Shown: one piece after another, positions 1 to 9,560 of the stretch
Layout: each line of letters opens with the position of its first letter
Numbering within the stretch: the stretch's first letter is position 1
Assembly (NCBI GenBank): GCA_015068125.1
Contig: SVLD01000003.1
Location: forward strand, 1-64,000
Direction: 5' to 3'
DNA length: 64,000 nucleotides
Source of the DNA: Oscillospiraceae bacterium
GTDB taxonomy: Bacteria; Bacillota; Clostridia; Oscillospirales; Oscillospiraceae
Program-made: the position numbers and the translations under genes
The notes under the pieces: generated by a model
Databases searched by the model: none
What the model was told of the DNA's origin: nothing
What the model saw: the letters and a program-made list of their open reading frames with translations, nothing else

Positions 1-39
1 ATTACACTAAAACGAAACCTGGCGTTGATCAACGCCAGG
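1..39 (-). terminator. Intrinsic terminator of the pyr operon
   Basis: Bases 18-39 are a perfect 22-bp palindrome (CCTGGCGTTGATCAACGCCAGG is longer than a usual stem but self-complementary throughout). Read on the minus strand it is followed by TTTCGTTTTAG, the layout of an intrinsic terminator. It lies about 90 bases after the pyrB stop; the bases between (40-129) show no gene. Confidence 0.75.
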
Positions 40-129
40 CCTCGCAAGGTTCTTAAATTTGTTTCAGCTCAATATCTTTGGGATCTTGAACTTCAAAAAG
101 TGTTGCACTTAGTTTGACAAATCACTGGG

Positions 130-1209
130 TTATACCTTCTGCTCGCAGTAGATGCAGCGCAGGATATTTTCCTTGGGGTCGGTAATCCGGGCTGCCTGGG
201 GCAGCTCCTGCTCCGTCTGGCAAATGCACTTGGGATTCCGGCACACCCGGTCATATACAAGACCTTCGGTGTCGATCTCCTCCCGGATGGGGTTTTTAGC
301 CTCCTCCAGCAGCTTCAGGATCAGCGCCATGCGCATATACTTGCCGTTCAGCGCCTGGCGGAAGTAGGCGGCTCTGGGATCGTCATCCACGGCAACGGAA
401 ATCTCATTGACCCGGGGCAGGGGATGCAGCACGCACATATCGGCCTTGCCCAGCTTCATTTTCTCGGTGTCCAGCACATAGCTGTCCTTCAGCCGGTTGT
501 ATTCGGCTGCGTCGTCAAAACGCTCCTGCTGGATCCGGGTCATGTACAGCACATCCAGCTCCGGCATGGCATCCTCCAGGGAGGTGACCTCTGTGTAGGG
601 AATGTGATGCTTTTCCAGCACATTGAAGCGAACATAACTGGGCAGCTTCAGCTCCTTCGGGGAGATCAGCACAAAGCGGATGCCCTCGTAGCGGCTCATG
701 GCCTCAATGAGGGAGTGGACAGTCCGGCCGTACTTCAGATCGCCGCAGAGGCCGATGGTCAAATTGCTGAGCCGACCCTTTTCCCGGGAAATGGTCAGCA
801 GGTCAGCCAGGGTCTGAGTGGGGTGCTGATGGCCGCCGTCACCGGCATTGATGACGGGGATGGTTGCGTTCCGGGATGCCACATAGGGCGCGCCTTCCTT
901 GGGATGGCGGATGGCCATAATGTCGGCATAGCAGGACAGGATCTTGGCAGTATCTGCCATACTCTCACCCTTGGAAGCCGACGACGAGCTGGCTTCGCTG
1001 AAGCCGATAACACTGCCGCCCAGCTCCAGCATAGCCGCCTCAAAGCTCAGACGGGTGCGGGTGGAGGGCTCGAAAAACAGGGTTGCCAGCTTCTTGTACC
1101 GGCATGTTTCCCGATAATTCTCGGGATGTGCGATGATGTCCTTCGCAGTGGCGATGAGAGCATCCAACTCTTCAACGGAAAAATCCAGAATACTGATCAG
1201 GCTTCTCAT
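130..1209 (-). CDS. pyrB: Aspartate carbamoyltransferase with PyrI-like zinc tail
   Basis: Condenses carbamoyl phosphate and aspartate to N-carbamoyl-aspartate, the committed step of pyrimidine synthesis. Residues 1 to about 305 are a full catalytic chain with the carbamoyl-phosphate motif STRTR (49-53) and [10 protein letters not shown]. The remaining 50 or so residues are an extension with cysteines at 323, 328, 352 and 355, that is C-X4-C-X23-C-X2-C. This is the zinc spacing I recall for the E. coli regulatory chain PyrI, but the nucleotide-binding allosteric domain of PyrI is absent. The start follows the pyrE stop by one base, with GGAG upstream. Last gene of the operon. The catalytic assignment is firm; the role of the tail in holding trimers together is inference. 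Confidence 0.95.
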   Translation of the reverse strand: MRSLISILDFSVEELDALIATAKDIIAHPENYRETCRYKKLATLFFEPSTRTRLSFEAAMLELGGSVIGFSEASSSSASKGESMADTAKILSCYADIMAIRHPKEGAPYVASRNATIPVINAGDGGHQHPTQTLADLLTISREKGRLSNLTIGLCGDLKYGRTVHSLIEAMSRYEGIRFVLISPKELKLPSYVRFNVLEKHHIPYTEVTSLEDAMPELDVLYMTRIQQERFDDAAEYNRLKDSYVLDTEKMKLGKADMCVLHPLPRVNEISVAVDDDPRAAYFRQALNGKYMRMALILKLLEEAKNPIREEIDTEGLVYDRVCRNPKCICQTEQELPQAARITDPKENILRCIYCEQKV

Positions 1210-1210
1210 C

Positions 1211-1864
1211 TTACTTCGCTCCGTTTACAGCCAGATAATTCTTGATCCGGGTGACGTTTTCCTCGTTGGCGGGGTCTTCTTCCAGGTACTCGATGATGTC
1301 GTACACATCCACAACGGAGTATACGGGGAAGCCGAACTGCTCCTCAATTTCCTGCATGGCGCCCTTCTCACCCTGACCCTTTTCCTTCCGGTCTACCATG
1401 ATGAAGGTAGCGATGACCTTGGTGTCGTTCAGGTGGCTCAGGATCTCCATGGACTCGCGGATAGCGGTGCCGGCGGTGATCACGTCTTCGATAATGACGA
1501 TTTCTTCACCGGCCTGGGGAATGTAACCAACAAAGGTGCCGCCTTCGCCGTGATCCTTCACTTCCTTGCGGTTGAAGAAGAAGGGAACATTCAGTCCGTT
1601 CTTGGACAGGGCGACGGCAGCGGAAATGGACAGAGAAATGCCCTTGTAGGCAGGGCCGTAGAGGACGGCTTCCTTCTTGCCCAGCTTGTCAAAATAAGCC
1701 TTGGCATAGAATTCGCCCATCTTGGTGATCTGGTCGCCGGTTTTGATCATACCGGCATTGATGAAATAGGGGATCTTCCGACCGGATTTTGCTGTGAAAT
1801 CACCGAATTTCAGAACGCCTGCGCTCTGCAGGAACTGAATAAATTCTCTCTTGTAGCTTTCCAT
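1211..1864 (-). CDS. pyrE: Orotate phosphoribosyltransferase
   Basis: Transfers ribose-5-phosphate from PRPP to orotate, giving OMP. The 217-aa product has the PRPP-binding acidic signature [12 protein letters not shown] near residue 122-133 and the orotate-site region [10 protein letters not shown]. Length is normal for bacterial OPRTases. It starts at ATG 1864 behind TAAGGAGAG and lies 12 bases after pyrF, so it is co-transcribed. In this operon it supplies the substrate of the adjacent decarboxylase. Confidence 0.96.
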   Translation of the reverse strand: MESYKREFIQFLQSAGVLKFGDFTAKSGRKIPYFINAGMIKTGDQITKMGEFYAKAYFDKLGKKEAVLYGPAYKGISLSISAAVALSKNGLNVPFFFNRKEVKDHGEGGTFVGYIPQAGEEIVIIEDVITAGTAIRESMEILSHLNDTKVIATFIMVDRKEKGQGEKGAMQEIEEQFGFPVYSVVDVYDIIEYLEEDPANEENVTRIKNYLAVNGAK

Positions 1865-1876
1865 GATTTTCTCTCC

Positions 1877-2575
1877 TTAATCGCAGAATTCCGCAACGCA
1901 GCGCTCGTAAGCGGCCACAGGATCGGCAGCAGCGGTGATGGGACGGCCAACGACAATGTAATCAGAGCCGATTTCCTTGGCGGCTGCGGGGGTCATGACC
2001 CGCTTCTGGTCACCCACATCGCCATCAGCAAACCGGACACCGGGGGTGATGGTCAAAAAGCTGTCACCGCAGCGGCCGTGAACCTTGCCGGCCTCCAGGG
2101 GAGAGCAGACAATGCCGTCCAGACCTGCGTTCTTAGCGGTCTCCGCGTAGTGCATAACCACCTCGTCAATGGGATGCTTGATCAGCAGATCCTTCTCCAT
2201 AGCCTCCTGGTCGGTGGAGGTCAGCTGGGTAACAGCGATCAGCAGGGGACGTGTGCCGTCAGGACGGGTCAAACCCTCCAGAGCACCCTTCATCATAGCA
2301 GTGGTGCCGGCGGCATGGAGATTGGTAATATCCACATCCAGGTTAGACAGCACAGCCATAGCCTTCTTAACGGTGTTGGGAATGTCGTGAAGCTTCAGAT
2401 CCAGGAAAATCTTGTGTCCCCGGGCTTTAATCTCACGCACGATGCTGGGACCCTCGGCATAATACAGCTCCATGCCGATCTTCACAAAGGGCTTTTTGCC
2501 GGTGAATTTGTCCAAAAATGCGAAGGTTGCCTTAGCAGAGGAAAAATCGCAAGCTACAATTACGTCCTTACCCAT
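1877..2575 (-). CDS. pyrF: Orotidine 5'-phosphate decarboxylase
   Basis: Decarboxylates OMP to UMP. The 232-aa TIM-barrel protein begins MGKDVIVACDF and carries the catalytic Asp-Lys-Asp array in FLDLKLHDIPNT near residue 60-70, with the phosphate-loop segment VVGRPITAA close to the C-terminus. This is the short group I form. The ATG overlaps the pyrD stop by one base (TAATG), with AGGAGG inside the end of pyrD, so translation is coupled. Confidence 0.96.
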   Translation of the reverse strand: MGKDVIVACDFSSAKATFAFLDKFTGKKPFVKIGMELYYAEGPSIVREIKARGHKIFLDLKLHDIPNTVKKAMAVLSNLDVDITNLHAAGTTAMMKGALEGLTRPDGTRPLLIAVTQLTSTDQEAMEKDLLIKHPIDEVVMHYAETAKNAGLDGIVCSPLEAGKVHGRCGDSFLTITPGVRFADGDVGDQKRVMTPAAAKEIGSDYIVVGRPITAAADPVAAYERCVAEFCD

Positions 2576-3486
2576 TACTTTACGCCTCCTATAATCTCTT
2601 CTAAGCTGTTAATTCTATATTTTGCCATGACTTCCGGCAATGAGCGGATAATGTCCCGGCAGATATACGGATTTACAAGATTTGCTGCGCCGATTTCCAC
2701 AGCGGTGGCGCCGGCCAGCATCATTTCGATGACATCCTCTGCGCTGCTGACGCCGCCCATGCCCACAACGGGGATCTTCACCGCCTGGGCAACCTGGTAG
2801 ACCATTCGCACTGCCACCGGGAAGATGGCGCTGCCGGAAAAGCCGCCCATTTTGTTGGCTATGACGGGCTTGCGGCTACGCAAGTCAATGCGCATTCCAA
2901 GCAAGGTGTTAATCAGGCTGATGCCGTCAGCGCCGGCATCCTCGCAGGCCTTAGCGATGGAAACAATATCGGTGACATTGGGTGATAACTTGATAATTAC
3001 AGGCTTGGTGGTGACCGCTTTGACTGCCCGGGTGACCTCCGCTGCGGCTTCTGGCTGGGTGCCGAAGCTCATGCCGCCGCCGTGGACATTGGGGCAGCTG
3101 ATGTTGACTTCCAGCCAGCCTACTTGATCTTCTTTATCCAGTTTTTCGCAGGTGTAGGCATAATCCTCCACGGAGAAGCCGGAAACATTGGCCATCACCG
3201 GCTTGTGGAAGCACTTTGCCAGCTTCGGCAGCTCCTGGGAGATGACCTTATCCACACCGGGATTCTGCAGGCCGACGGCGTTGATCATACCGTTGGGACA
3301 TTCTGCGATTCGGGGAGTGGGGTTGCCAAACCGGGGATCTTTGGTGGTGCCCTTAAAGGAGAATGTGCCCAGTTCGTTGATATCGTACAGCTCTGCGAAT
3401 TCATAGCCAAAGCCGAAGGTGCCGGAGGCGGGGATCACAGGATTGTTCAGCTCAATGCCGCAGAGATTCACACTCAGTTTTCCCAT
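2575..3486 (-). CDS. pyrD: Dihydroorotate dehydrogenase class 1B, catalytic subunit
   Basis: Oxidises dihydroorotate to orotate with FMN. The 303-aa chain has the class 1 substrate/flavin segment NISCPNVHGGGMSFG, with a Cys as the active-site base (class 1), and the FMN phosphate-binding region GVSSAEDVIEMMLAGA. Its pairing with pyrK immediately upstream (13-nt overlap) identifies class 1B, in which electrons go to NAD+ through PyrK. AGGAGG lies before the ATG inside the end of pyrK. Confidence 0.95.
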   Translation of the reverse strand: MGKLSVNLCGIELNNPVIPASGTFGFGYEFAELYDINELGTFSFKGTTKDPRFGNPTPRIAECPNGMINAVGLQNPGVDKVISQELPKLAKCFHKPVMANVSGFSVEDYAYTCEKLDKEDQVGWLEVNISCPNVHGGGMSFGTQPEAAAEVTRAVKAVTTKPVIIKLSPNVTDIVSIAKACEDAGADGISLINTLLGMRIDLRSRKPVIANKMGGFSGSAIFPVAVRMVYQVAQAVKIPVVGMGGVSSAEDVIEMMLAGATAVEIGAANLVNPYICRDIIRSLPEVMAKYRINSLEEIIGGVK

Positions 3487-4211
3487 GCGATTTCCTCCTT
3501 TTCCATCACGGGGCCTTCCTTGCAGATGCGCTTATAGCCGGTAAGGGTCTTGCAGGAGCAGCCCATGCAGGCGCCGAAGCCGCAGCCCATCCGCTCCTCA
3601 AAGCTCATCTGGCCGGAGGTTTTGGATGCTTTGTGAACAGCCTTCAGCATGGGCTCAGGACCGCAGGTGTAGAAATAGGTGTACTCCATATTCTCCAGCG
3701 CGGTAGTCACAAAGCCCTTGACGCCATAGCTGCCGTCCACAGTGGTGACGGTAACATCGCAGCCCAATTTCTTGAATTCTTCTTCGTAGAAAATCTCCGA
3801 TTTTGTATTAAAACCGAGAATAACGGAAACTTTTTTACCCTGTGCCAGGAGCTTCTTTGCCAGGTTGTACATAGGGGGGACCCCCACGCCGCCGCCGAGA
3901 AGCACAGGCTTTTCGCCGGCCTTGGTCAGATCGTAGCCGTTGCCCAGACCGGTGAGAATGTCCAGCTTTTCGCCGCCTGACATCCGGGAGAGAACCTCCG
4001 TACCCTTGCCCACCACCTTGTAGACGATGGTCAAGGTGGCTTCATCATAATCGCAGACGGAAATGGGTCGCCGCAGAAACAGTCCGTCCAGCTTGATGTT
4101 CACAAACTGACCGGGGGCGGTGATGGCAGAGGTATCGCCGGAGAGAACCATTTTGTAAACGCAGTCCGTCAGCGCGGTGTTGCTGCGAACCTCAAAAATG
4201 CTTTGCTTCAT
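3474..4211 (-). CDS. pyrK: Dihydroorotate dehydrogenase electron-transfer subunit
   Basis: Carries electrons from PyrD FMN to NAD+ through FAD and a [2Fe-2S] cluster. The 245-aa protein has an N-terminal ferredoxin-reductase barrel with the FAD motif RRPISVCDYD, an NAD-binding middle region (LLGGGVGVPPMY), and a C-terminal four-Cys cluster site CGFGACMGCSCK followed by RICKEGPV. Overlaps pyrD by 13 nt, which fits an obligate PyrD-PyrK heterotetramer. Confidence 0.95.
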   Translation of the reverse strand: MKQSIFEVRSNTALTDCVYKMVLSGDTSAITAPGQFVNIKLDGLFLRRPISVCDYDEATLTIVYKVVGKGTEVLSRMSGGEKLDILTGLGNGYDLTKAGEKPVLLGGGVGVPPMYNLAKKLLAQGKKVSVILGFNTKSEIFYEEEFKKLGCDVTVTTVDGSYGVKGFVTTALENMEYTYFYTCGPEPMLKAVHKASKTSGQMSFEERMGCGFGACMGCSCKTLTGYKRICKEGPVMEKEEIAWEN

Positions 4212-4230
4212 ACTGCCTCCTTGGCGCGGC

Positions 4231-7200
4231 TCAGGCGTCGATGGTGGAAATGGTCAGTGTGGTTTCCTCCAGAACATCCAGCAGAACGGAAACGGTGTCC
4301 AGTGCGGTGAACATGGTCACATTGTACTCCGTGGCGATCTGACGGATCTGAATGCCATCGCTTTGGTTGGAGCCGGGATCCCGGGTGTTGATGACATAGG
4401 CGATGTGACCCTGCCGCAGTGCCACAGGAATTTCCTCGCTGCCTTCGCTGATCTTGCCCAGAGCATGGGTGCGGATGCCGTTGGCCTTCAGGAACTTGGC
4501 GGTGCCGGCGGTGGCTTCGATGTTGAAGCCCAGGTTGTAGAACCGGCGGATCAGAGGCAGAGCCTCCTCCTTGTCGCGATCGGCGATGGTGGCCAGAATC
4601 GTGCCGTAGTTCTGCAGCCGCATGCCGGAGGCCTGCAGTGCCTTATACAGGGCGCGGTTTAAGGTGCGGTCGTAGCCGATGGCTTCGCCGGTGGACTTCA
4701 TTTCCGGAGACAGGTAAGCGTCCAGACCACGAATCTTATTGAAGGAGAACACAGGGGCCTTGACATACCAGCGTTCTTTTTCCGCGGGGTAAATATCGAA
4801 GATGCCCAGCTCTTTCAGGCTCTTGCCCAGGATGACCTCGGTGGCGATATCCGCCAGAGAGTAGCCGGTGGCCTTGCTCAGGAAGGGGACAGTACGGGAG
4901 GAACGGGGGTTGACCTCGATGATAAACACATTGTCGTGCTCATCCACGATGAACTGAATGTTGTAAAGACCGATGATGCCGATGCCCAGACCCAGCTTCT
5001 TGGCATACTGCAGGATGATGCCCTTGACCTTGTTGGAAATGGAGAAAGAGGGGTAGACGGAAATGGAGTCGCCGGAGTGAACGCCGGTGCGCTCTACCAG
5101 CTCCATGATACCGGGAACGAACACATCCCGGCCATCGCAGATGGCGTCGATCTCCACCTCACGACCCTGGATATACTTATCAACCAGAACAGGCTTGTCC
5201 TCATCGATCTCAACAGCGGTCTTCAGATAGTTCCGCAGCTGATCTTCGTTGGCAACGATCTGCATAGCCCGGCCGCCCAGAACAAAGCTGGGACGCACCA
5301 GCACAGGATAGCCGATCTCCGCGGCAGCAGCAATGCCGTCCTCGATTTTGGTCACAGCCTGGCCCTTGGCGCGGGGGATGTTCAGCTCGTTGAGCAGCTG
5401 CTCGAAAGCGTTGCGGTCCTCGGCCTTGTCAATGGCGGCGCAGTCGGTGCCAATAATCTTTACACCCCGGTCCGTCAGCGGCTGCGCCAGATTGATGGCG
5501 GTCTGGCCGCCCAGGGAAGCAATGACGCCCTCAGGCTTTTCAAACTCGATGATGTTCATCACATCCTCCACCGTCAGGGGTTCGAAGTACAGCTTGTCGG
5601 CGGTGGTATAGTCGGTGGAAACGGTTTCGGGGTTGTTGTTGATGATGATGGCTTCGTAGCCGGCCTGCTTGATGGTCATCACGGCGTGGACAGTGGAGTA
5701 GTCAAATTCCACACCCTGACCGATACGGATGGGGCCGGCGCCCAGCACCACGATCTTCTTCTTGTTCGTCAGAACAGAGGCGTTTTCGCCGTGGTAAGAG
5801 GAGTAGAAGTAGGGGATATAAGCGCCGGTGTGGCAGGTGTCCACCATTTTGAATACCGGGAACAGATTTCTTTCCTTGCGGAGATTGTAAATGTCGATCT
5901 CCTTCTGCTTCCACAGCTTGGCGATGAACTTATCGCCGAAGCCCATCTTCTTCGCTTCTGCAAAGACATCCATGTTGCCAATGTTTTCCGAGAGCTTCCG
6001 CTCCATGTCCACGATCCGCTCCACAGCTTCCAGGAAGTAGGCGGTGATCTTGGTGATATCGTGGATCTCGGCAACGGTCACATTTCGACGCAGCAGCTCA
6101 GCAATGGCAAAAATGTTGTCATCCCGGAATTCTAGGATATAGTCTTTCAGCTCGCCGGTGGTCATATTGTCAAACTTGTGCAGGTGGAAATGGCAGGCGC
6201 CGATCTCCAGAGAACGTACGCCCTTCAGCAGGCATTCCTCCAGGGTAGAGCCGATGCCCATGACTTCGCCGGTAGCCTTCATCTGGGTACCCAGCTTGTT
6301 GGTGGCAGAGGCAAATTTGTCGAAGGGGAACCGGGGCAGCTTGGCGATCACATAGTCCAGCTTGGGCTCGAAAGCGGCAGTGGTGTTGGCGATCTTGATA
6401 TCCTCCAGAGCCATGCCTACGGCGATTTTTGCGGTTACCCGGGCGATGGGATAGCCGGAAGCCTTGGAGGCCAGAGCGGAGGAGCGGGAAACTCTGGGAT
6501 TGACCTCAATGAGGTAGTATTCAGAAGTGTTGGGGTTCAGCGCAAACTGCACATTGCAGCCGCCTTCGATCTTCAGTTCCTTGATGATCTTGATGGCGGA
6601 GTCGTTGAGCATTTTCTCGTCTTCTTTGCTCAAGGTCATGATGGGAGCAACCACCAGACTGTCGCCGGTGTGAACACCTACGGGATCGATGTTTTCCATA
6701 CCGCAGATGGTGATGGCGTGGTCGTTGCTGTCCCGCATGACCTCGAACTCAATCTCCTTGTAGCCCTTGACGCTCTTTTCAATCAGAACCTGGTGAACAG
6801 GGGAGAGCTTAAATGCGTTCAGGCCAATCTCCACCAGCTCCTGCTCATTGTAGGCAAAGCCACCGCCGGTGCCGCCCAGGGTAAAGGCCGGGCGCAGAAC
6901 AACGGGATAGCCGATCCGCAGAGCAGCTTCTTTGGCTTCCTCCAGGGAGTAGGTGATCTCGGAGGGGATAACAGGCTCACCGATGGATTGGCACAGCTCC
7001 TTAAACAGCTCCCGGTCCTCGGCTCGCTCAATGGACGCGCTGGAAGTACCCAGCAGCTCCACCCGACATTCCTTCAGAATGCCCTTCTTCTCCAGCTGCA
7101 TGACCAGGTTCAGGCCGGTCTGGCCGCCGATGCCGGGAACGATGGCGTCGGGGCGTTCGTAGCGGATGATCTTGGCTACATATTCCAGAGTCAGGGGCTC

Positions 7201-7398
7201 CATATAGACCTTGTCTGCGATGGTGGTGTCGGTCATGATGGTGGCAGGGTTGGAATTGACCAGAACCACCTCATAGCCCTCTTCCTTCAGCGCCAGGCAA
7301 GCCTGGGTGCCGGCATAGTCAAATTCGGCAGCCTGGCCGATGACGATGGGGCCGGAGCCGATAATCATAATTTTCTTCAAATCTGTACGCTTTGCCAT
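4231..7398 (-). CDS. carB: Carbamoyl-phosphate synthase large subunit
   Basis: Makes carbamoyl phosphate from bicarbonate, two ATP and ammonia delivered by the small subunit. The 1055-aa chain has the two homologous ATP-grasp halves (IGSGPIVIGQAAEFDYAG near the N-terminus and LGAGPIRIGQGVEFDYS near residue 550) and a C-terminal MGS-like allosteric domain. The ORF track begins at a TTG inside the ribosome binding site (TTGGAGGC); ATG 7398, eight bases further on, is the better start. No glutaminase subunit carA lies next to it, so CarA must be encoded elsewhere or supplied otherwise. Confidence 0.96.
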   Translation of the reverse strand: MAKRTDLKKIMIIGSGPIVIGQAAEFDYAGTQACLALKEEGYEVVLVNSNPATIMTDTTIADKVYMEPLTLEYVAKIIRYERPDAIVPGIGGQTGLNLVMQLEKKGILKECRVELLGTSSASIERAEDRELFKELCQSIGEPVIPSEITYSLEEAKEAALRIGYPVVLRPAFTLGGTGGGFAYNEQELVEIGLNAFKLSPVHQVLIEKSVKGYKEIEFEVMRDSNDHAITICGMENIDPVGVHTGDSLVVAPIMTLSKEDEKMLNDSAIKIIKELKIEGGCNVQFALNPNTSEYYLIEVNPRVSRSSALASKASGYPIARVTAKIAVGMALEDIKIANTTAAFEPKLDYVIAKLPRFPFDKFASATNKLGTQMKATGEVMGIGSTLEECLLKGVRSLEIGACHFHLHKFDNMTTGELKDYILEFRDDNIFAIAELLRRNVTVAEIHDITKITAYFLEAVERIVDMERKLSENIGNMDVFAEAKKMGFGDKFIAKLWKQKEIDIYNLRKERNLFPVFKMVDTCHTGAYIPYFYSSYHGENASVLTNKKKIVVLGAGPIRIGQGVEFDYSTVHAVMTIKQAGYEAIIINNNPETVSTDYTTADKLYFEPLTVEDVMNIIEFEKPEGVIASLGGQTAINLAQPLTDRGVKIIGTDCAAIDKAEDRNAFEQLLNELNIPRAKGQAVTKIEDGIAAAAEIGYPVLVRPSFVLGGRAMQIVANEDQLRNYLKTAVEIDEDKPVLVDKYIQGREVEIDAICDGRDVFVPGIMELVERTGVHSGDSISVYPSFSISNKVKGIILQYAKKLGLGIGIIGLYNIQFIVDEHDNVFIIEVNPRSSRTVPFLSKATGYSLADIATEVILGKSLKELGIFDIYPAEKERWYVKAPVFSFNKIRGLDAYLSPEMKSTGEAIGYDRTLNRALYKALQASGMRLQNYGTILATIADRDKEEALPLIRRFYNLGFNIEATAGTAKFLKANGIRTHALGKISEGSEEIPVALRQGHIAYVINTRDPGSNQSDGIQIRQIATEYNVTMFTALDTVSVLLDVLEETTLTISTIDA

Positions 7399-7428
7399 AT
7401 TATTTGCCTCCAATTTACACGCGATGAA

Positions 7429-8652
7429 TTACTTTCTCACTTTTTCCAGCCATACCAGCTTGCCGCCGCAGACGGTGGCAAGGCATTTGCCGTTTACTTT
7501 CCAACCGGCAAAGGGGGTAGACTTGCCCATAGACTGGAATTCCTCCGGCTCGATATAGTAGCTCTGCCGCAGATCCCAGATGGAGAAATCACAGCCCATG
7601 GGAATGTGGAATCGCTTTCTGGGATTGGTGACCAGCAGCTCCAAAAGCCGGTCCATGGTTATCATGTCCGTTTTGACCAGGTAGGTATACAGCAGGGGGA
7701 ACGCTGTTTCGATTCCCACGATGCCGAAATTACTGCCGTCCAGTCCCTTGCTCTTTTCTTCGGCGGAGTGGGGGGCGTGGTCGGTGGCGATCATGTCGAT
7801 GGTGCCATCCTGAATACCGGCGATAAGGGCTTGCCGATCTTCTGCGCTCCGCAGGGGGGGATTCATCTTATATCGTCCGTCCTCCTGGAGATAGCTGTCA
7901 TCCATAATCAGATAGTGGGGGGCAGTCTCACAGGTGACATTCAGTCCATCCTTTTTGGCCTGACGGATCAGCTCCACACTCTCCTTGGTGGAGATGTGGC
8001 AGATGTGGTAAGCGCAGCCGGTTTCCTTTACCAGCTCCAGATCCCGCTTGATCTGACCCCATTCGCTTTCGGAGCAGACGCCCCGGTGGCTGTTCGCACT
8101 GGCGTAATCGCCGTCGTGGATATAGCCGCCGTTGAGCAGCGTTTCGTCCTCGCAGTGGGCAACGATGAGCTTCTTGAGCTGCTTGGCCTTGATCATGGCG
8201 GATTTCATCATTTCCCGGTTCTGGATGCCCTTGCCGTCGTCGCTGAAGGCGATAACATTGGGCGCCAGTCCCTTCATATCGGAAAGCTGCTGTCCTTTTT
8301 GACCTACGGTGATAGCGCCGTAGGGATAAATGTGGATCATGCCGTCCTGCCGGATGATATCGGTCTGCTGCTTCAGATTCGCCTTGCTGTCGGGCACCGG
8401 ATCCAGGTTGGGCATGGTGCATACGGCGGTGTAGCCGCCCCGTGCCGCTGCCAGAGAACCGGTGAGGATGGTCTCCTTATAAGAAAAACCCGGCTCACGA
8501 AAATGCACATGCACATCGCAAAAGCCGGGAATAACAGCGTATTCAGGAGAATTGAAAGCACACAGGTCAACGGAAGAAAGACGATCCATAATAGAAACAC
8601 GAACATTCGGTGCAGCGCCCAGAATATTGCCGTTTTCTTTCTGCATAGTCAT
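7429..8652 (-). CDS. pyrC: Dihydroorotase
   Basis: Cyclises N-carbamoyl-aspartate to dihydroorotate. The 407-aa amidohydrolase has the metal ligands GFCDVHVHFREPG near residue 45, further His ligands (IVAHCEDE, HICHIST) and the catalytic Asp in ATDHAPHS. Class I length. The N-terminal strand region before GFCDVHVHF is shorter and less conserved than usual. ATG 8652 sits six bases after AAAGGAG. First gene of the operon; its leader is only about 45 nt, too short for a PyrR attenuator. Confidence 0.94.
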   Translation of the reverse strand: MTMQKENGNILGAAPNVRVSIMDRLSSVDLCAFNSPEYAVIPGFCDVHVHFREPGFSYKETILTGSLAAARGGYTAVCTMPNLDPVPDSKANLKQQTDIIRQDGMIHIYPYGAITVGQKGQQLSDMKGLAPNVIAFSDDGKGIQNREMMKSAMIKAKQLKKLIVAHCEDETLLNGGYIHDGDYASANSHRGVCSESEWGQIKRDLELVKETGCAYHICHISTKESVELIRQAKKDGLNVTCETAPHYLIMDDSYLQEDGRYKMNPPLRSAEDRQALIAGIQDGTIDMIATDHAPHSAEEKSKGLDGSNFGIVGIETAFPLLYTYLVKTDMITMDRLLELLVTNPRKRFHIPMGCDFSIWDLRQSYYIEPEEFQSMGKSTPFAGWKVNGKCLATVCGGKLVWLEKVRK

Positions 8653-8702
8653 GGTAAACTCCTTTCCTTTCGGAACACATATACTTCAATTTATCGCATG
8701 AT

Positions 8703-8731
8703 ATTTTAGCATAAGCTGCCTGCGTTGTCAA
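8703..8731 (-). promoter_or_regulatory. Promoter of the pyr operon
   Basis: On the minus strand TTGACA, 17 bases, TAAAAT, ending about 50 bases before the pyrC ATG. This is a near-consensus housekeeping promoter with no terminator-antiterminator pair after it, so control of the operon, if any, is not by a leader attenuator visible here. Confidence 0.8.
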
Positions 8732-8778
8732 TGGAAATGATAGGAAAAAATCTTTAGAAAATCATAGGGAATTATGCG

Positions 8779-8807
8779 TTGACAACCAACTTACGGTGAT
8801 ATACAAT
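8779..8807 (+). promoter_or_regulatory. Promoter of the 8848 lipoprotein gene
   Basis: TTGACA, 17 bases, TACAAT. The ATG at 8806 used by the ORF track lies inside the -10 box, so it cannot be the start. The promoter is divergent from the pyr promoter about 50 bases away. Confidence 0.82.
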
Positions 8808-8847
8808 GAAAGAGGCAACACTAAAAAACAATAAAGGAGAAATCTCT

Positions 8848-9507
8848 ATGAAAAAACTGGTTGCTTTATTGCTGGCGCTGGCCATGATCCTGTCCATGTC
8901 CCTGTTTCTGACTGCCTGTGACGACAGCAGTAAAAAGGACAAGGATGAAGAAATTTCCGAAGAAGATCTGGAAAAGGCCATTGTTGGCACTTGGAAGGGC
9001 ACGATGGATCTGACTGATTCCATGGAAGAAATGCTGGAAGGCGAAGGCTTGGGTGAATATGTTGAGCTCAGCAAATTCAAGGTCAAGTTCAGCATGGAAT
9101 TTAACGATGACGGTGAAGTAGAAATCGTTGCTGATGAAGATAGCCTGAACGATGCCTTTGAGACATTTATTGACGAAATGGCCGACGGCATGGAGGCCTA
9201 TCTGGCGGACGAACTTGAGAAGGCCGGCTCCGATATGACCCCCGATGAGGCCATGAAAGCCCAGTACGGCATGGGTTGTAAGGAATATTTGACTGAGGTT
9301 TATGAGTCTGTTGCCGATAGTATGGCCGATGAACTCTCTGAAACGGTTGATTATGAGCTGGACGGCAACAAACTGTACATGTTTGCAGACGAAGACACCT
9401 ATGTCAAGATCTCCATCACCAAGGGTGGCACCATGGAGTTTGGTAAGGTTTCCGGCGATGATGAGGAAGCAAAGTTCTACGAGAATATGACTCTGGAGCG
9501 CGACTGA
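8848..9507 (+). CDS. Acidic lipoprotein of unknown function
   Basis: The 219-aa product starts with a lipoprotein signal, MKKLVALLLALAMILS then a lipobox LTAC, so it should be anchored to the outer face of the membrane. The mature part is strongly acidic and opens with a Ser/Lys/Asp/Glu linker. Its later half resembles the small beta-rich domain with a TYVKISI-type strand seen in many Clostridial lipoproteins, but I do not recognise a family. The start at 8848, after AAAGGAG, replaces the track start at 8806. Monocistronic, between its own promoter and a terminator. Confidence 0.85.
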   Translation: MKKLVALLLALAMILSMSLFLTACDDSSKKDKDEEISEEDLEKAIVGTWKGTMDLTDSMEEMLEGEGLGEYVELSKFKVKFSMEFNDDGEVEIVADEDSLNDAFETFIDEMADGMEAYLADELEKAGSDMTPDEAMKAQYGMGCKEYLTEVYESVADSMADELSETVDYELDGNKLYMFADEDTYVKISITKGGTMEFGKVSGDDEEAKFYENMTLERD

Positions 9508-9518
9508 TACATACGAAA

Positions 9519-9550
9519 CAAAAATCCCGGACATTTCGTCCGGGATTTTT
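9519..9550. terminator. Bidirectional terminator
   Basis: AAAAATCCCGGAC, loop ATTTC, GTCCGGGATTTTT. It has A and T tracts on both sides, so it can end the lipoprotein transcript on the plus strand and the EamA transcript on the minus strand. Confidence 0.88.
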
Positions 9551-9560
9551 ATGTATGGTT

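Noticed and set aside
6178-8709. 843-aa plus-strand ORF opposite carB and pyrC, and similar long ORFs (1133-2800, 4936-6135, 10564-11775)
   Set aside because: They are antisense shadows of firmly identified genes, caused by the strong codon bias; their translations are Gly/His/Val-rich and match no family pattern.
8653-8770. Possible PyrR attenuator in the pyr leader
   Set aside because: The promoter lies only about 50 bases before pyrC and no terminator-antiterminator pair fits in the leader.
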